64,000 nucleotides of DNA from Chryseobacterium gleum (GTDB lineage: Bacteria; Bacteroidota; Bacteroidia; Flavobacteriales; Flavobacteriaceae): positions 21,268-85,267 of the forward strand of contig CAMDGB010000006.1 of assembly GCA_945897915.1 (NCBI GenBank). The letters are read 5' to 3'. The notes under the pieces were generated by a model. It ran no database searches. It was not told the origin of the DNA and saw nothing but the letters and a program-made list of their open reading frames with translations. The position numbers and the translations under genes were made by a program. This document shows positions 1 to 7,085 of this stretch, in pieces (the stretch's first letter is position 1; each line of letters starts with the position of its first letter).

Positions 1-1049
1 ATGAAATTTTCACTCGCAATCATACTTTCAAAAAATTGTTTTTGATCTTTATCTAACGTTTTTGGTGTCCATACATTTACATGAACAAGCAAGTCGCCAT
101 TTCCATAACTATTTAAACTCGGAATTCCTTTTCCTTTTAAACGAAGTATTTTACCGGATTGAATACCTTCTTCTAACTTGATTCGAACTTTTCCTGAAAC
201 GGTTTCAATTTCTTTTGAAATTCCTAAAGCTGCTTCTGGAAAACTAATATATAAATCGTAATGTAAATTTTCTCCTTCGCGTTTTAAAAACTCATGTTCA
301 ATTTCTTCTATGGCAACAATTAAGTCGCCGGGAACACTATTTCTGCCTGGTGCATCATTTCCTTTTCCAGCTACTTTTAATTGCATGCCATCTACAACTC
401 CGGCAGGAATTTTAATTGAAACCGTATCGTCATCAGTAATAAAACCTTGGCTGTCTGCATTGGTAGGCTTACCATCTATCATTTGCCCTCCTCCACCACA
501 ATTAGGACATGTTGCAGCAGTTTGCATGCGACCCAAAATAGTATTTGTTACTCTCATTACTTGACCTTGCCCATTACATGTAGAACATGTTTTGTAGGTT
601 ACACCAGCAGCTTGAACTTTACGTTTTACTTTTACTTTTTTCTCTACACCATTGGCAATTTCTTCTAGAGTCAATTTGACTTTAATACGTAAATTACTTC
701 CTTTCATTCTACGTTGGCCTCCGCCACCGCCAAAACCACCAAAACCACCACCAAAAATATCTCCAAATTGACTAAAAATATCATCCATGTTCATGCCACC
801 TTGGCCGCCACCAAAACCACCGTTTCCATCAAAGGCTTGATGCCCATATTGGTCGTACTTAGCTTTTTTGTTTGCGTCGCTTAAAACTTCATATGCTTCT
901 GCACAGGTTTTAAAATTTTCTTCGGCAGCAGTATCACCTGGATTTTTATCAGGATGGTATTGTATAGCTTTTTTTCGGTATGCCTTTTTTATTTCTTCAG
1001 GAGAAGCATTTTTGCTAATCCCTAAAATTTCGTAAAAATCTTTTTTCAT
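1..1049 (-). CDS. dnaJ: Chaperone protein DnaJ (Hsp40), 3' end beyond window
   Basis: Co-chaperone that delivers unfolded proteins to DnaK and stimulates its ATPase. The minus-strand frame opens at 1049 (MKKDFYEILGISKNAS) and runs off the left edge without a stop, so about 349 residues are visible of a family length near 370. The J domain comes first with the HPD loop (YHPDKNPGD), then a Gly/Phe-rich linker, a cysteine-containing segment and the two C-terminal substrate domains (GDLIVAIEE, GKILRLKGKGIPS). Most DnaJ proteins have four CxxCxGxG motifs. Only two are present here, CSTCNGQG (C155, C158) and CPNCGGGG (C181, C184), so at most one zinc site can form. grpE lies 42 bases upstream on the same strand, which suggests a grpE-dnaJ operon. 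Identity is certain; the reduced zinc region is seen directly. Confidence 0.97.
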   Translation of the reverse strand, partial: MKKDFYEILGISKNASPEEIKKAYRKKAIQYHPDKNPGDTAAEENFKTCAEAYEVLSDANKKAKYDQYGHQAFDGNGGFGGGQGGMNMDDIFSQFGDIFGGGFGGFGGGGGQRRMKGSNLRIKVKLTLEEIANGVEKKVKVKRKVQAAGVTYKTCSTCNGQGQVMRVTNTILGRMQTAATCPNCGGGGQMIDGKPTNADSQGFITDDDTVSIKIPAGVVDGMQLKVAGKGNDAPGRNSVPGDLIVAIEEIEHEFLKREGENLHYDLYISFPEAALGISKEIETVSGKVRIKLEEGIQSGKILRLKGKGIPSLNSYGNGDLLVHVNVWTPKTLDKDQKQFFESMIASENF

Positions 1050-1091
1050 TTTATTTTATTAATGCATTCTAAAAGAATTATTATAGAAATA

Positions 1092-1628
1092 TTAGTTACC
1101 TAATATTACTTTTGGAAAACGAATGATTTTGTCGCCTAGTTTGTAACCTTTTTCGATTACATCGACAATTTTTCCTTTTAATTTAGGAGTTGGAGCTGGA
1201 ATTTGAGTAATAGCTTCAGCGAAATCTGCATCAAAAGGATCACCTGCTTTAATTTCAACCACTTCCAAACCTTTAGACATTAAAGTTGATTTTAGCTTTT
1301 CATGAATTAATTCCACACCTTTAACTAAAGCTTCATCATCAGATTGAGAAACCTGAGCCCAAGCTCTATCGAAATCATCTAAAACGGGTAACATCGCTTG
1401 TAAAATTTCTTGTCCAGCAGTTTTGAATAAATCTATACGTTCCTTTGAAGTTCTTTTTTTGTAATTTTCAAATTCGGCATATAATCTTATGAATTTATCT
1501 TTTTGTTCTTGCAATTGATCTTCAACTGACACTTCTGGTTCATTATTTTCTTGAACATCTTTATTTTCTATAGCATTTTCATCCTGAAGGATCTCTTTTT
1601 CGATGTTTTCAGTATTTTCTTGACTCAT
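1092..1628 (-). CDS. grpE: Nucleotide exchange factor GrpE
   Basis: Cytoplasmic nucleotide exchange factor that releases ADP from DnaK. The N-terminal part is an acidic, Gln/Glu-rich helical stretch. The family core follows (RLYAEFENYKKRTSKER, then LDDFDRA), and the protein ends in the beta-wing domain (GDPFDADFAEAI, KLGDKIIRFPKVILGN). I start at the Met of MSQENTEN, giving 178 residues. An in-frame ATG seven codons earlier (position 1649) is possible, but it adds an uncharged MKIKYTI stretch that looks like untranslated leader. dnaJ follows 42 bases downstream, so the two chaperone genes are probably co-transcribed. A promoter-like box and an inverted repeat lie just upstream (see 1660-1724). 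Confidence 0.95.
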   Translation of the reverse strand: MSQENTENIEKEILQDENAIENKDVQENNEPEVSVEDQLQEQKDKFIRLYAEFENYKKRTSKERIDLFKTAGQEILQAMLPVLDDFDRAWAQVSQSDDEALVKGVELIHEKLKSTLMSKGLEVVEIKAGDPFDADFAEAITQIPAPTPKLKGKIVDVIEKGYKLGDKIIRFPKVILGN

Positions 1629-1659
1629 AATTGTATATTTAATTTTCAAATTCAGATTG

Positions 1660-1724
1660 CAAAAGTGTTGCCATACTTTATTTTATGACACATTGTCAGT
1701 AAAGGAAAGCATAAATAATGTGTC
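1660..1724 (-). promoter_or_regulatory. Possible grpE-dnaJ promoter and inverted-repeat operator
   Basis: Upstream of grpE on the minus strand is CACTTTTG (1660-1667), which differs from the Bacteroidota -7 box TAnnTTTG only at the first two bases. About 19 bases further upstream is the dyad TGACAATGTGTCA (1686-1698), placed where a -33 element would sit. The same GACACATT sequence recurs as a perfect inverted copy: GACACATT at 1687-1694 and AATGTGTC at 1717-1724 on the plus strand. It could be a heat-shock or repressor site for the chaperone operon. It does not match the CIRCE consensus. Function is inferred from position only. Confidence 0.35.
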
Positions 1725-1776
1725 CTAAAAAGATAAAAAAATCGGATATAACTACAAAAAGATGATATTAAAAATA

Positions 1777-2682
1777 TTATTTCAGTATATTTTGTAAGGA
1801 TTTAAATAGAGAAGCATATTGAAACTGAAACCCTGCATCTAGAATTTTTCTGGAACTAACATGCTGACTGCTTGTTACAATTTCATGCATTTCACCTAAA
1901 AGCAACCGCAAGATAAATTTTGGAACTTTTGGTAAAAGCAAAGGTTTATGAATGGTTTTTGCTATTGCCTTGGTAAGTTCTTCGTTTGTAGTTGGATAAG
2001 GAGATACTGCGTTGAAAACACCTTCCAAATTATGATCTATAACATATTTGAAAATAGCCACTAAATCGTCAATATGAATCCAAGAAACATATTGTTTTCC
2101 GGATGCTAAAACTGCTCCAAATCCATATTTTATTGGTTTTGTCATTTCAACTAATGCACCCGATTCTTTTGCTAAAACGACACCAATTCTAATAGTAGTT
2201 ACCAAAAGCGGTAAGGATTTAAATAGATTTGTGCTTTCTTCCCAAAGTTGCGTCACTTCTCCTAAAAAGGAATCATCTACAGATTCATTATCTTCGTGAT
2301 AAATTTCAGTTAAATCATTTGGATAAATACCTATCGCTGAAGCAGAAATAAATTGTTTTACCGAATTTGGATGAGATTGTAATGTTTTGAAAAGTAAATT
2401 AGCACTTTGAACCCTGCTATGAATAATTTCTTTCTTGTAAGAGCTTGTCCATTTTTTTGATACAGAAGCACCTGCTAAATGAATAATAACGGAAACATCT
2501 TCAAATGCAGCTAAGTCGATTTCACTTGTACTCGGATTCCAAAAAAAACCTTTTTCATTAGAAGATTGGTTAATTTTTGATTTTGAAGTTGTTAAATAAT
2601 GGATTACGTGGTTGTCATTTTTAAATAAAGACACCATTTTTTTTCCAATTAAACCCTTAGCTCCCGTTATTAAAATCGTCAT
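1777..2682 (-). CDS. TIGR01777-family NAD-dependent epimerase (SDR39U1/YfcH-like)
   Basis: A 301-residue short-chain dehydrogenase/reductase of the extended, epimerase-like type (TIGR01777, SDR39U1; E. coli YfcH). The N-terminal Rossmann fold shows the dinucleotide motif GAKGLIG near residues 7-13, then VIIHLAGASVSKKW, SASAIGIYP, RIGVVLAKESGAL and the C-terminal substrate-domain block WIHIDDLVAIF...GVFNAVSP. The length fits the family. The physiological substrate is not established for most members, so only the fold and probable NAD(P) dependence can be stated. It stands alone on the minus strand. A perfect -7 box TAAATTTG (minus strand, 2701-2708) lies 18 bases upstream of the start and could drive it. 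Confidence 0.88.
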   Translation of the reverse strand: MTILITGAKGLIGKKMVSLFKNDNHVIHYLTTSKSKINQSSNEKGFFWNPSTSEIDLAAFEDVSVIIHLAGASVSKKWTSSYKKEIIHSRVQSANLLFKTLQSHPNSVKQFISASAIGIYPNDLTEIYHEDNESVDDSFLGEVTQLWEESTNLFKSLPLLVTTIRIGVVLAKESGALVEMTKPIKYGFGAVLASGKQYVSWIHIDDLVAIFKYVIDHNLEGVFNAVSPYPTTNEELTKAIAKTIHKPLLLPKVPKFILRLLLGEMHEIVTSSQHVSSRKILDAGFQFQYASLFKSLQNILK

Positions 2683-2763
2683 TTATATTGTTTTATCTTC
2701 CAAATTTACAACTAGTTATGCTTTAGGTTTAAACATTAACTAAGATTAGCAAATGTATAAAAA

Positions 2764-3219
2764 TTATATTTTTGTTTTTATTGTCCATTGAAATTGCATT
2801 TCTGAAACTTGTTCGCCATTTTCATTAATTCCTACTGACGTTAACCAAATCGTTTGCCCTTCATTTGTATGTATTGCATTCTCAATACAGTCGGCAATTT
2901 CCTTTCCTTGATTACAAGAAAAACTTATTTTACCGGTTGCTTTTTTAGTAAATATCGCATTGTTTTGTGCCACAAGCATTGAAATGTTTTTACCACTCGC
3001 TTTGATATGAAACATCACTAATGCACCCGTAGTAAATTCGGCAGCCATTGCTTGAACGGCAAAATACATAGACTTAAACGGATTTTGATTGAACCAACCT
3101 AGTTTAACACTTACCATACAGGTTTGAGCCGATATAGATTTAACCCTAACCCCACTCCAAAATGCAGCAGGTAATTTAAAAAAAGTATAAGTATTTAATT
3201 TTAAAGGTGTAAACTCCAT
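2764..3219 (-). CDS. DUF4442 hotdog-fold thioesterase-like protein
   Basis: A 151-residue cytoplasmic protein matching DUF4442, a hotdog-fold family related to acyl-CoA thioesterases. The opening FFKLPAAFWSGVRVKSI and the segment NPFKSMYFAVQAMAAEFTTG, which corresponds to the hotdog central helix, are the typical signature. No signal peptide or membrane segment is seen. Enzymatic activity is unproven for this family, so thioesterase is a fold-level suggestion. It is transcribed divergently from the padR operon, with 198 bases between the two start codons. Confidence 0.75.
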   Translation of the reverse strand: MEFTPLKLNTYTFFKLPAAFWSGVRVKSISAQTCMVSVKLGWFNQNPFKSMYFAVQAMAAEFTTGALVMFHIKASGKNISMLVAQNNAIFTKKATGKISFSCNQGKEIADCIENAIHTNEGQTIWLTSVGINENGEQVSEMQFQWTIKTKI

Positions 3220-3336
3220 GTTTGGCTATATTTTATGTAAAAATAGCAAAAAAATAGTTGTAATCAAAAGAAGCTTAAACGTTAAAAAAATGTTAAATAA
3301 TAGTACTATGTAATACAAGGTATCTGCTTTTAGATA

Positions 3337-3344
3337 TACATTTG
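3337..3344 (+). promoter_or_regulatory. -7 promoter box of padR operon
   Basis: TACATTTG is a perfect match to the Bacteroidota -7 consensus TAnnTTTG, 73 bases before the padR start. No clear TTG lies at the usual -33 distance, as might be expected for an activated or weak promoter. Assignment rests on consensus and position. Confidence 0.45.
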
Positions 3345-3358
3345 CATAAGAAAATAAT

Positions 3359-3374
3359 GTACTTAGTTAGGTAC
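3359..3374. promoter_or_regulatory. Candidate PadR operator (GTAC dyad)
   Basis: GTACTTAGTTAGGTAC is an imperfect dyad, with 12 of 16 positions symmetric and both ends GTAC. It lies just downstream of the -7 box and upstream of padR. PadR-family repressors usually bind short dyads in their own promoters, so autoregulation here is plausible. This is an inference from position and symmetry. Confidence 0.4.
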
Positions 3375-3376
3375 TT

Positions 3377-3398
3377 CATTTTAAATCGTTTTAAAATG
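3377..3398 (+). promoter_or_regulatory. Leader hairpin before padR
   Basis: CATTTTAAA and TTTAAAATG form a perfect 9-base-pair stem with a four-base loop (TCGT). It ends 19 bases before the padR start codon. It is not followed by a T run, so it is not a terminator. It may be a second operator half or an mRNA structure. Confidence 0.35.
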
Positions 3399-3417
3399 AT
3401 TAAAAAAACAAGCTCAA

Positions 3418-3747
3418 ATGAATGTTGAAAATACAAAAGCACAAATGCGAAAAGGTGTTTTAGAGTTTTGCATCTTATCTGTATTAAAAGAAAAAGACGC
3501 CTATACTTCTGAAATTCTTGACACCTTAAAAACCGCAAAATTACTTGTTGTAGAGGGTACTATTTATCCCTTATTAACAAGATTAAAAAACGACAATTTA
3601 TTAAAATATCGTTGGGAAGAATCCACATCGGGGCCACCAAGAAAATATTATGGCTTAACGGATGAAGGTAAAGAATTTTTAAAAGAATTAAACAACACTT
3701 GGAGTGAACTATCAGGTGCTGTAAACACTATAACTACAAAAAAATAA
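3418..3747 (+). CDS. PadR-family transcriptional regulator
   Basis: A 109-residue winged-helix DNA-binding protein of the PadR family. The core signature is intact: MRKGVLEFCILSVLKEKDAY, then VVEGTIYPLLTRLKNDNLL (recognition helix region) and GPPRKYYGLTDEGKEFL (wing). The short C-terminal helix makes it a PadR-s1-like short member. The next gene, a PspC-domain membrane protein, starts 6 bases after the stop, so the two form an operon. In Bacteroidota and Firmicutes, PadR regulators are often paired with such membrane proteins and control envelope-stress responses. Likely autoregulated through the dyad at 3359-3374. The effector is unknown. Confidence 0.92.
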   Translation: MNVENTKAQMRKGVLEFCILSVLKEKDAYTSEILDTLKTAKLLVVEGTIYPLLTRLKNDNLLKYRWEESTSGPPRKYYGLTDEGKEFLKELNNTWSELSGAVNTITTKK

Positions 3748-3753
3748 TAGGTT

Positions 3754-5493
3754 ATGAACAAAACAACAAGTATAAATTTAGGCGGCTATTTCTTTCATAT
3801 TGATGAAGATGCCTTTAGAAAATTAAGCAACTATTTTGATGCCGTAAGAAAATCATTATCGCCAGATGGTAGAGAAGAAATTATTAATGACATCGAAAGT
3901 AGAATTTCTGAACTTTTTACTGAAAAATTGGGCACTAGTAAACAAGTAATTGGTATAAAAGAAGTAGATGATATTATTACGATAATGGGCCAGCCGGAAG
4001 ATTATAAAATTGAAGACGAAACGCTAAAAAATGATTTTCATTCAAATTTCGCTAAAACAAGTACCACAAAAAAATTGTATAGAGATAAAGAAAATTCATT
4101 TTTAGGAGGAGTACTTTCAGGTTTAGGTCATTATTTTGGAGTTGACCCGCTATGGCTAAGAATCATAATGGTAATTTTATTTTTCGGCTTTGGTACAGGA
4201 TTAGTATTGTACATTATATTATGGGTTTTAATTCCAGAAGCTGTTACTACTTCACAAAAATTAGAAATGAAAGGGGAACCTATAACCATTTCAAATATTG
4301 AGAAAAAAGTAAAAGAAGGATTTAATGAAATTTCCGATAAATTTTCAAATTTAGACCATGACAAAATTACTTCTAATGCAAAAAATGGTGCCGAAAGAAT
4401 TGGAAATACAATAAGCGAAATTATTTCATCAATTTTGAACGTAATATCCAAAATAATTGGAGGATTTATAGTACTTTTTACTTGTATGACTTTAATTAGT
4501 GTAATTATTGGAGGAATTGCTATGATATTTTTCTCATCTATGCCAGATAATTTCTTGTACAATCATATTCACACTCCTTTTAGTTTTGAAACCCCGATTT
4601 GGATTCAAGGAATATTATTAATTATAGTTGTTGGAATTCCTTTGTTTTTCTTATTAATCCTAGGGTTAAAATTACTTACAACCAGAATGAAATCAATTGG
4701 AAATACTTTAAATTATTCGTTATTAGCTATTTGGATAATCGGATTGGCGTCTGTTTTATTTTTAACTGTAAGTGAAATTAGTCAAAATGCTTACACAGGA
4801 AAAGATATCGAAAAAGTAGCCATCAACATAAAACCATCAGATACTTTAAATATCAAATTCATTTCAAATAATATATATAGTAAAGATAGTTACGATTATG
4901 AAAATTTTGAAGTCATACATGATGAGGCAAATAAAGCAATTATTTTTTCGAATAATGTGTCTATAAAAATAGTAGAAACTACTGAACCAATTGCTTTTCT
5001 TCAAATTGAAAAATCGGCAGAAGGAAATAGTATTAAAAATGCAAAACAAACTGCTGAAAAAATAAAATACAACGTTAAAATTGAAAACAACAACTTAATT
5101 TTAGACAATTATTGGATCACAGAATTAACCAATAAAAAACACGATCAAGAAGTAGAATTGTTTTTATATTTACCTAAAGGCACTATTTTTAAAGTAGATA
5201 AAAACTTCAAGCACTTTGACAGATCTGAAAATGATTATTTTAATTTATATCATAGTTCAGATACTTATATTTACATAGTTGCAGAAAACAAAGTTTTATG
5301 TACCAATTGCCCGCTTGATGAAGATGATGATGAAACTAATATTATAAACGTCTCAAGTGGAATTTTTGGAAATAACAGTGTAGAAACTACTACTACTACT
5401 GAAAATGATAGTATTGAAAAGGTTTCAGTAAAAGTAAACGTGAACGGAAATGAAATAATAAAAACTGAAACAAAAACCAGAACATTTAATTAA
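3754..5493 (+). CDS. PspC-domain inner-membrane protein
   Basis: A 579-residue membrane protein. Residues 1-85 form a charged helical cytoplasmic domain (HIDEDAFRKLSNYFDAV, GREEIINDIESRISELF) like those next to PadR regulators. Residues about 106-162 are a PspC domain: KKLYRDKENSFLGGVLSGL, then GVDPLWLRIIMVILFF. Further membrane helices are near 232-260, 283-308 and 320-342. The region from 345 on is a beta-rich, probably periplasmic domain (NIKPSDTLNIKF, VELFLYLPKGT) that resembles the DUF2807-type repeats of the exported protein encoded downstream. Near the C-terminus is a Thr run encoded by tandem ACT codons. PspC proteins sense or buffer envelope stress, and partner binding here is unproven. 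It is translated right after padR. Confidence 0.88.
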   Translation: MNKTTSINLGGYFFHIDEDAFRKLSNYFDAVRKSLSPDGREEIINDIESRISELFTEKLGTSKQVIGIKEVDDIITIMGQPEDYKIEDETLKNDFHSNFAKTSTTKKLYRDKENSFLGGVLSGLGHYFGVDPLWLRIIMVILFFGFGTGLVLYIILWVLIPEAVTTSQKLEMKGEPITISNIEKKVKEGFNEISDKFSNLDHDKITSNAKNGAERIGNTISEIISSILNVISKIIGGFIVLFTCMTLISVIIGGIAMIFFSSMPDNFLYNHIHTPFSFETPIWIQGILLIIVVGIPLFFLLILGLKLLTTRMKSIGNTLNYSLLAIWIIGLASVLFLTVSEISQNAYTGKDIEKVAINIKPSDTLNIKFISNNIYSKDSYDYENFEVIHDEANKAIIFSNNVSIKIVETTEPIAFLQIEKSAEGNSIKNAKQTAEKIKYNVKIENNNLILDNYWITELTNKKHDQEVELFLYLPKGTIFKVDKNFKHFDRSENDYFNLYHSSDTYIYIVAENKVLCTNCPLDEDDDETNIINVSSGIFGNNSVETTTTTENDSIEKVSVKVNVNGNEIIKTETKTRTFN

Positions 5494-5522
5494 ATTTTAA
5501 CATTCATTTCACTATTAATACT

Positions 5523-5530
5523 TAATTTTG
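5523..5530 (+). promoter_or_regulatory. -7 promoter box for small peptide gene
   Basis: TAATTTTG matches the Bacteroidota -7 consensus TAnnTTTG exactly, 32 bases before the ATG of the 24-codon ORF. No strong TTG lies at -33. With the terminator at 5677-5704 it would define a transcript of about 170 bases. Confidence 0.4.
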
Positions 5531-5561
5531 CTTAAGATTTTAATCTATAAACCTATAAATC

Positions 5562-5636
5562 ATGATACAATTTATAATTAAAATAATAGATATTGCTGTG
5601 CAGATAGTAATACAATTTATAGAAAACATTTTTTAA
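5562..5636 (+). CDS. Possible 24-residue amphipathic membrane peptide
   Basis: A short ORF (ATG at 5562, TAA at 5634) encodes 24 residues beginning MIQFIIKIIDIAVQ and ending FIENIF. Polar residues sit at positions 3, 7, 10, 14, 18 and 21, the 3-4 spacing of one helix face. All other positions to residue 20 are Ile, Val, Phe, Met or Ala. That is the design of membrane-active or membrane-bound peptides such as TisB, delta-haemolysin and phenol-soluble modulins, although there is no sequence identity to claim. The DNA ATACAATTTATA is directly repeated at both ends of the ORF (5565-5576 and 5610-5621), giving the IQFI motif twice. A -7 box precedes it and a strong terminator follows. It could be the last gene of the padR-pspC operon, or a separate unit. 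Not a known family to me; coding is inferred. Confidence 0.45.
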   Translation: MIQFIIKIIDIAVQIVIQFIENIF

Positions 5637-5676
5637 TATCCTTTTTCTATACAAAAAATCTAATATCATATCATAC

Positions 5677-5704
5677 AAATCCCGCTTTTTTCGGGATTTT
5701 TTTT
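5677..5704 (+). terminator. Rho-independent terminator
   Basis: AAATCCCG and CGGGATTT form an 8-bp stem around a short CTTTTTT loop, followed by an uninterrupted T run. It closes the padR-pspC-small peptide transcript before the DUF2807 gene. Confidence 0.85.
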
Positions 5705-5739
5705 AATATATTTGTCATTATAATTTAAAAAACACAAAA

Positions 5740-6579
5740 ATGATAAAATCAATTACACTTTTCGTTATTACGTTGTTTAGCTTTTCAGTCGCAACAGCAC
5801 AAGCTAAGTTAGAAAAAATAAAAGGGTCTAAAATTATCACCATTTCTGTAAAAGAAGTTGAAGAATTTGAACAAGTAGAAATTGAAGAATTTTTAGATGT
5901 CTATTTTGTAAAAGGTGCGAAAACATCTATAGAAATTGAAGCGGATGACAACTTGCACGATATTATTAGCTATAAAATAGTTGGAAAAACCCTTAAATTA
6001 ACAGCATTAAAACAACCATTTGGCGAGAAAAAAATGGCTATTAGAGTAAATTATAACGATAGCTTGAAAACAATTGTAGCACGTCATGAAAGTAAAGTTA
6101 ATGCCATTGCCGATATCAGTTTGGCAAATATTACAGTTAAAAACTTTGACAAATCGCAATCTTATTTAAATGTAAAATCTACAAATTTTACTTTAATAAT
6201 GACAGATAAATCGAAAGCAGAAATCAATGTGCAAGCAGAAAAATCTGTTGTAGAATTAAGTAAAGACGCGAATTTAAAAGCATTAATTGCCTCGCCAGAA
6301 TCAAAAGTAGATTTATATCAAAAATCGCAAGCAACTATTGAAGGCGATGCACAAATTGCAAAAATAAGATTAGATAATAATTCTAATTTAATGGCAAAAA
6401 AATTCACAGTAATTGATATGGATTTAATCGCAGAAGGCTATACCTCTTGTTCAGTTAACGCACAAAAAACTATTGAAATTTCAGCATCAGGAAATACACA
6501 AATTGATTTATTAGGTGAACCAAAAGTAGATTTAAAGATTTTCACAAACACAGCTACTTTATCTAAAAAAATAAAGTAA
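5740..6579 (+). CDS. DUF2807 (head-GIN domain) exported protein
   Basis: A 279-residue exported protein. Residues 1-20 are a signal peptide (MIKSITLFVITLFSFSV, then ATAQA). The rest is the DUF2807 fold, a right-handed beta-solenoid-like stack: the opening EEFEQVEIEEFLDVYFVKG, then strands such as LKTIVARHESKVNAI, KSKAEINVQAEKS and ASPESKVDLYQKS, each ending in a small polar turn. DUF2807 proteins are common in Bacteroidota and often lie next to PspC-domain genes, as here. Their function is unknown. A -7 box TATATTTG lies at 5707-5714 right after the upstream terminator, so it is probably transcribed separately from pspC. The next gene starts 14 bases after its stop. Confidence 0.85.
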   Translation: MIKSITLFVITLFSFSVATAQAKLEKIKGSKIITISVKEVEEFEQVEIEEFLDVYFVKGAKTSIEIEADDNLHDIISYKIVGKTLKLTALKQPFGEKKMAIRVNYNDSLKTIVARHESKVNAIADISLANITVKNFDKSQSYLNVKSTNFTLIMTDKSKAEINVQAEKSVVELSKDANLKALIASPESKVDLYQKSQATIEGDAQIAKIRLDNNSNLMAKKFTVIDMDLIAEGYTSCSVNAQKTIEISASGNTQIDLLGEPKVDLKIFTNTATLSKKIK

Positions 6580-6593
6580 GGTAGTAGGTTCAA

Positions 6594-7001
6594 ATGAAAA
6601 AAGACATAATTATTCCAGAAGTAGAAAATGTATATGTTGTGGCTATTAAAGAATGGAATGAAGATTTTGGTGAAAACACTTGGTATGCCTACTTATTAAA
6701 TAACACTTCAGAAAAATTAGAAATGGCAATGCTAATTTCTAGTGCCTCTGGAATAATTAATGGCGAAGAAAGAAAAACAGGAAATTTTCGTCATGCTTTT
6801 AATGAAGTATTACCTGAAACTACTATTAAAATTGAATTATTAGAAAATAATGTATTGCAATTAAACAATCATTTCATGCTAACCTATTTTCTTAATGGAA
6901 AATTATACGATAAAAATTTCACCTTTGAAGCGAATACAATAAAAGATAAAAACACAACCAAATTACATAAAATAAATCGTTTTGGAGTGATAGGAAAATA
7001 A
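6594..7001 (+). CDS. Conserved hypothetical protein (unrecognised)
   Basis: A 135-residue protein with no signal peptide, no membrane helix and no motif I recognise. The sequence is mixed alpha/beta with alternating hydrophobic strands: MKKDIIIPEVENVYVVAIKE, then WYAYLLNNTSEKLEMAMLISS, TTIKIELLENNVLQLNNHF and LTYFLNGKLYDKNFTFEA. This looks like a small beta-sandwich. It starts 14 bases after the DUF2807 gene and is likely co-transcribed with it. Base composition matches the neighbours. Coding is supported by the long open frame and tight spacing, but no function should be assigned. Confidence 0.7.
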   Translation: MKKDIIIPEVENVYVVAIKEWNEDFGENTWYAYLLNNTSEKLEMAMLISSASGIINGEERKTGNFRHAFNEVLPETTIKIELLENNVLQLNNHFMLTYFLNGKLYDKNFTFEANTIKDKNTTKLHKINRFGVIGK

Positions 7002-7085
7002 ACTTCATCCAACCGATTTAATTTCTTATAAAATTGCTTTTTTCAAATAGTTTGTTGAAATTTACATCAACAATATTCTATTCTT

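Noticed and set aside
310..668. Two open frames antisense to dnaJ
   Set aside because: They fall wholly inside the dnaJ coding region, which has clear family motifs.
1629..1649. Seven-codon extension of GrpE
   Set aside because: The extra residues look like untranslated leader, and the Met at 1628 gives a typical acidic GrpE N-terminus.
5391..5410. Tandem ACT repeat in the PspC gene as a contingency locus
   Set aside because: The repeat unit is three bases and in frame, so length changes would add Thr residues rather than switch expression. It is short.
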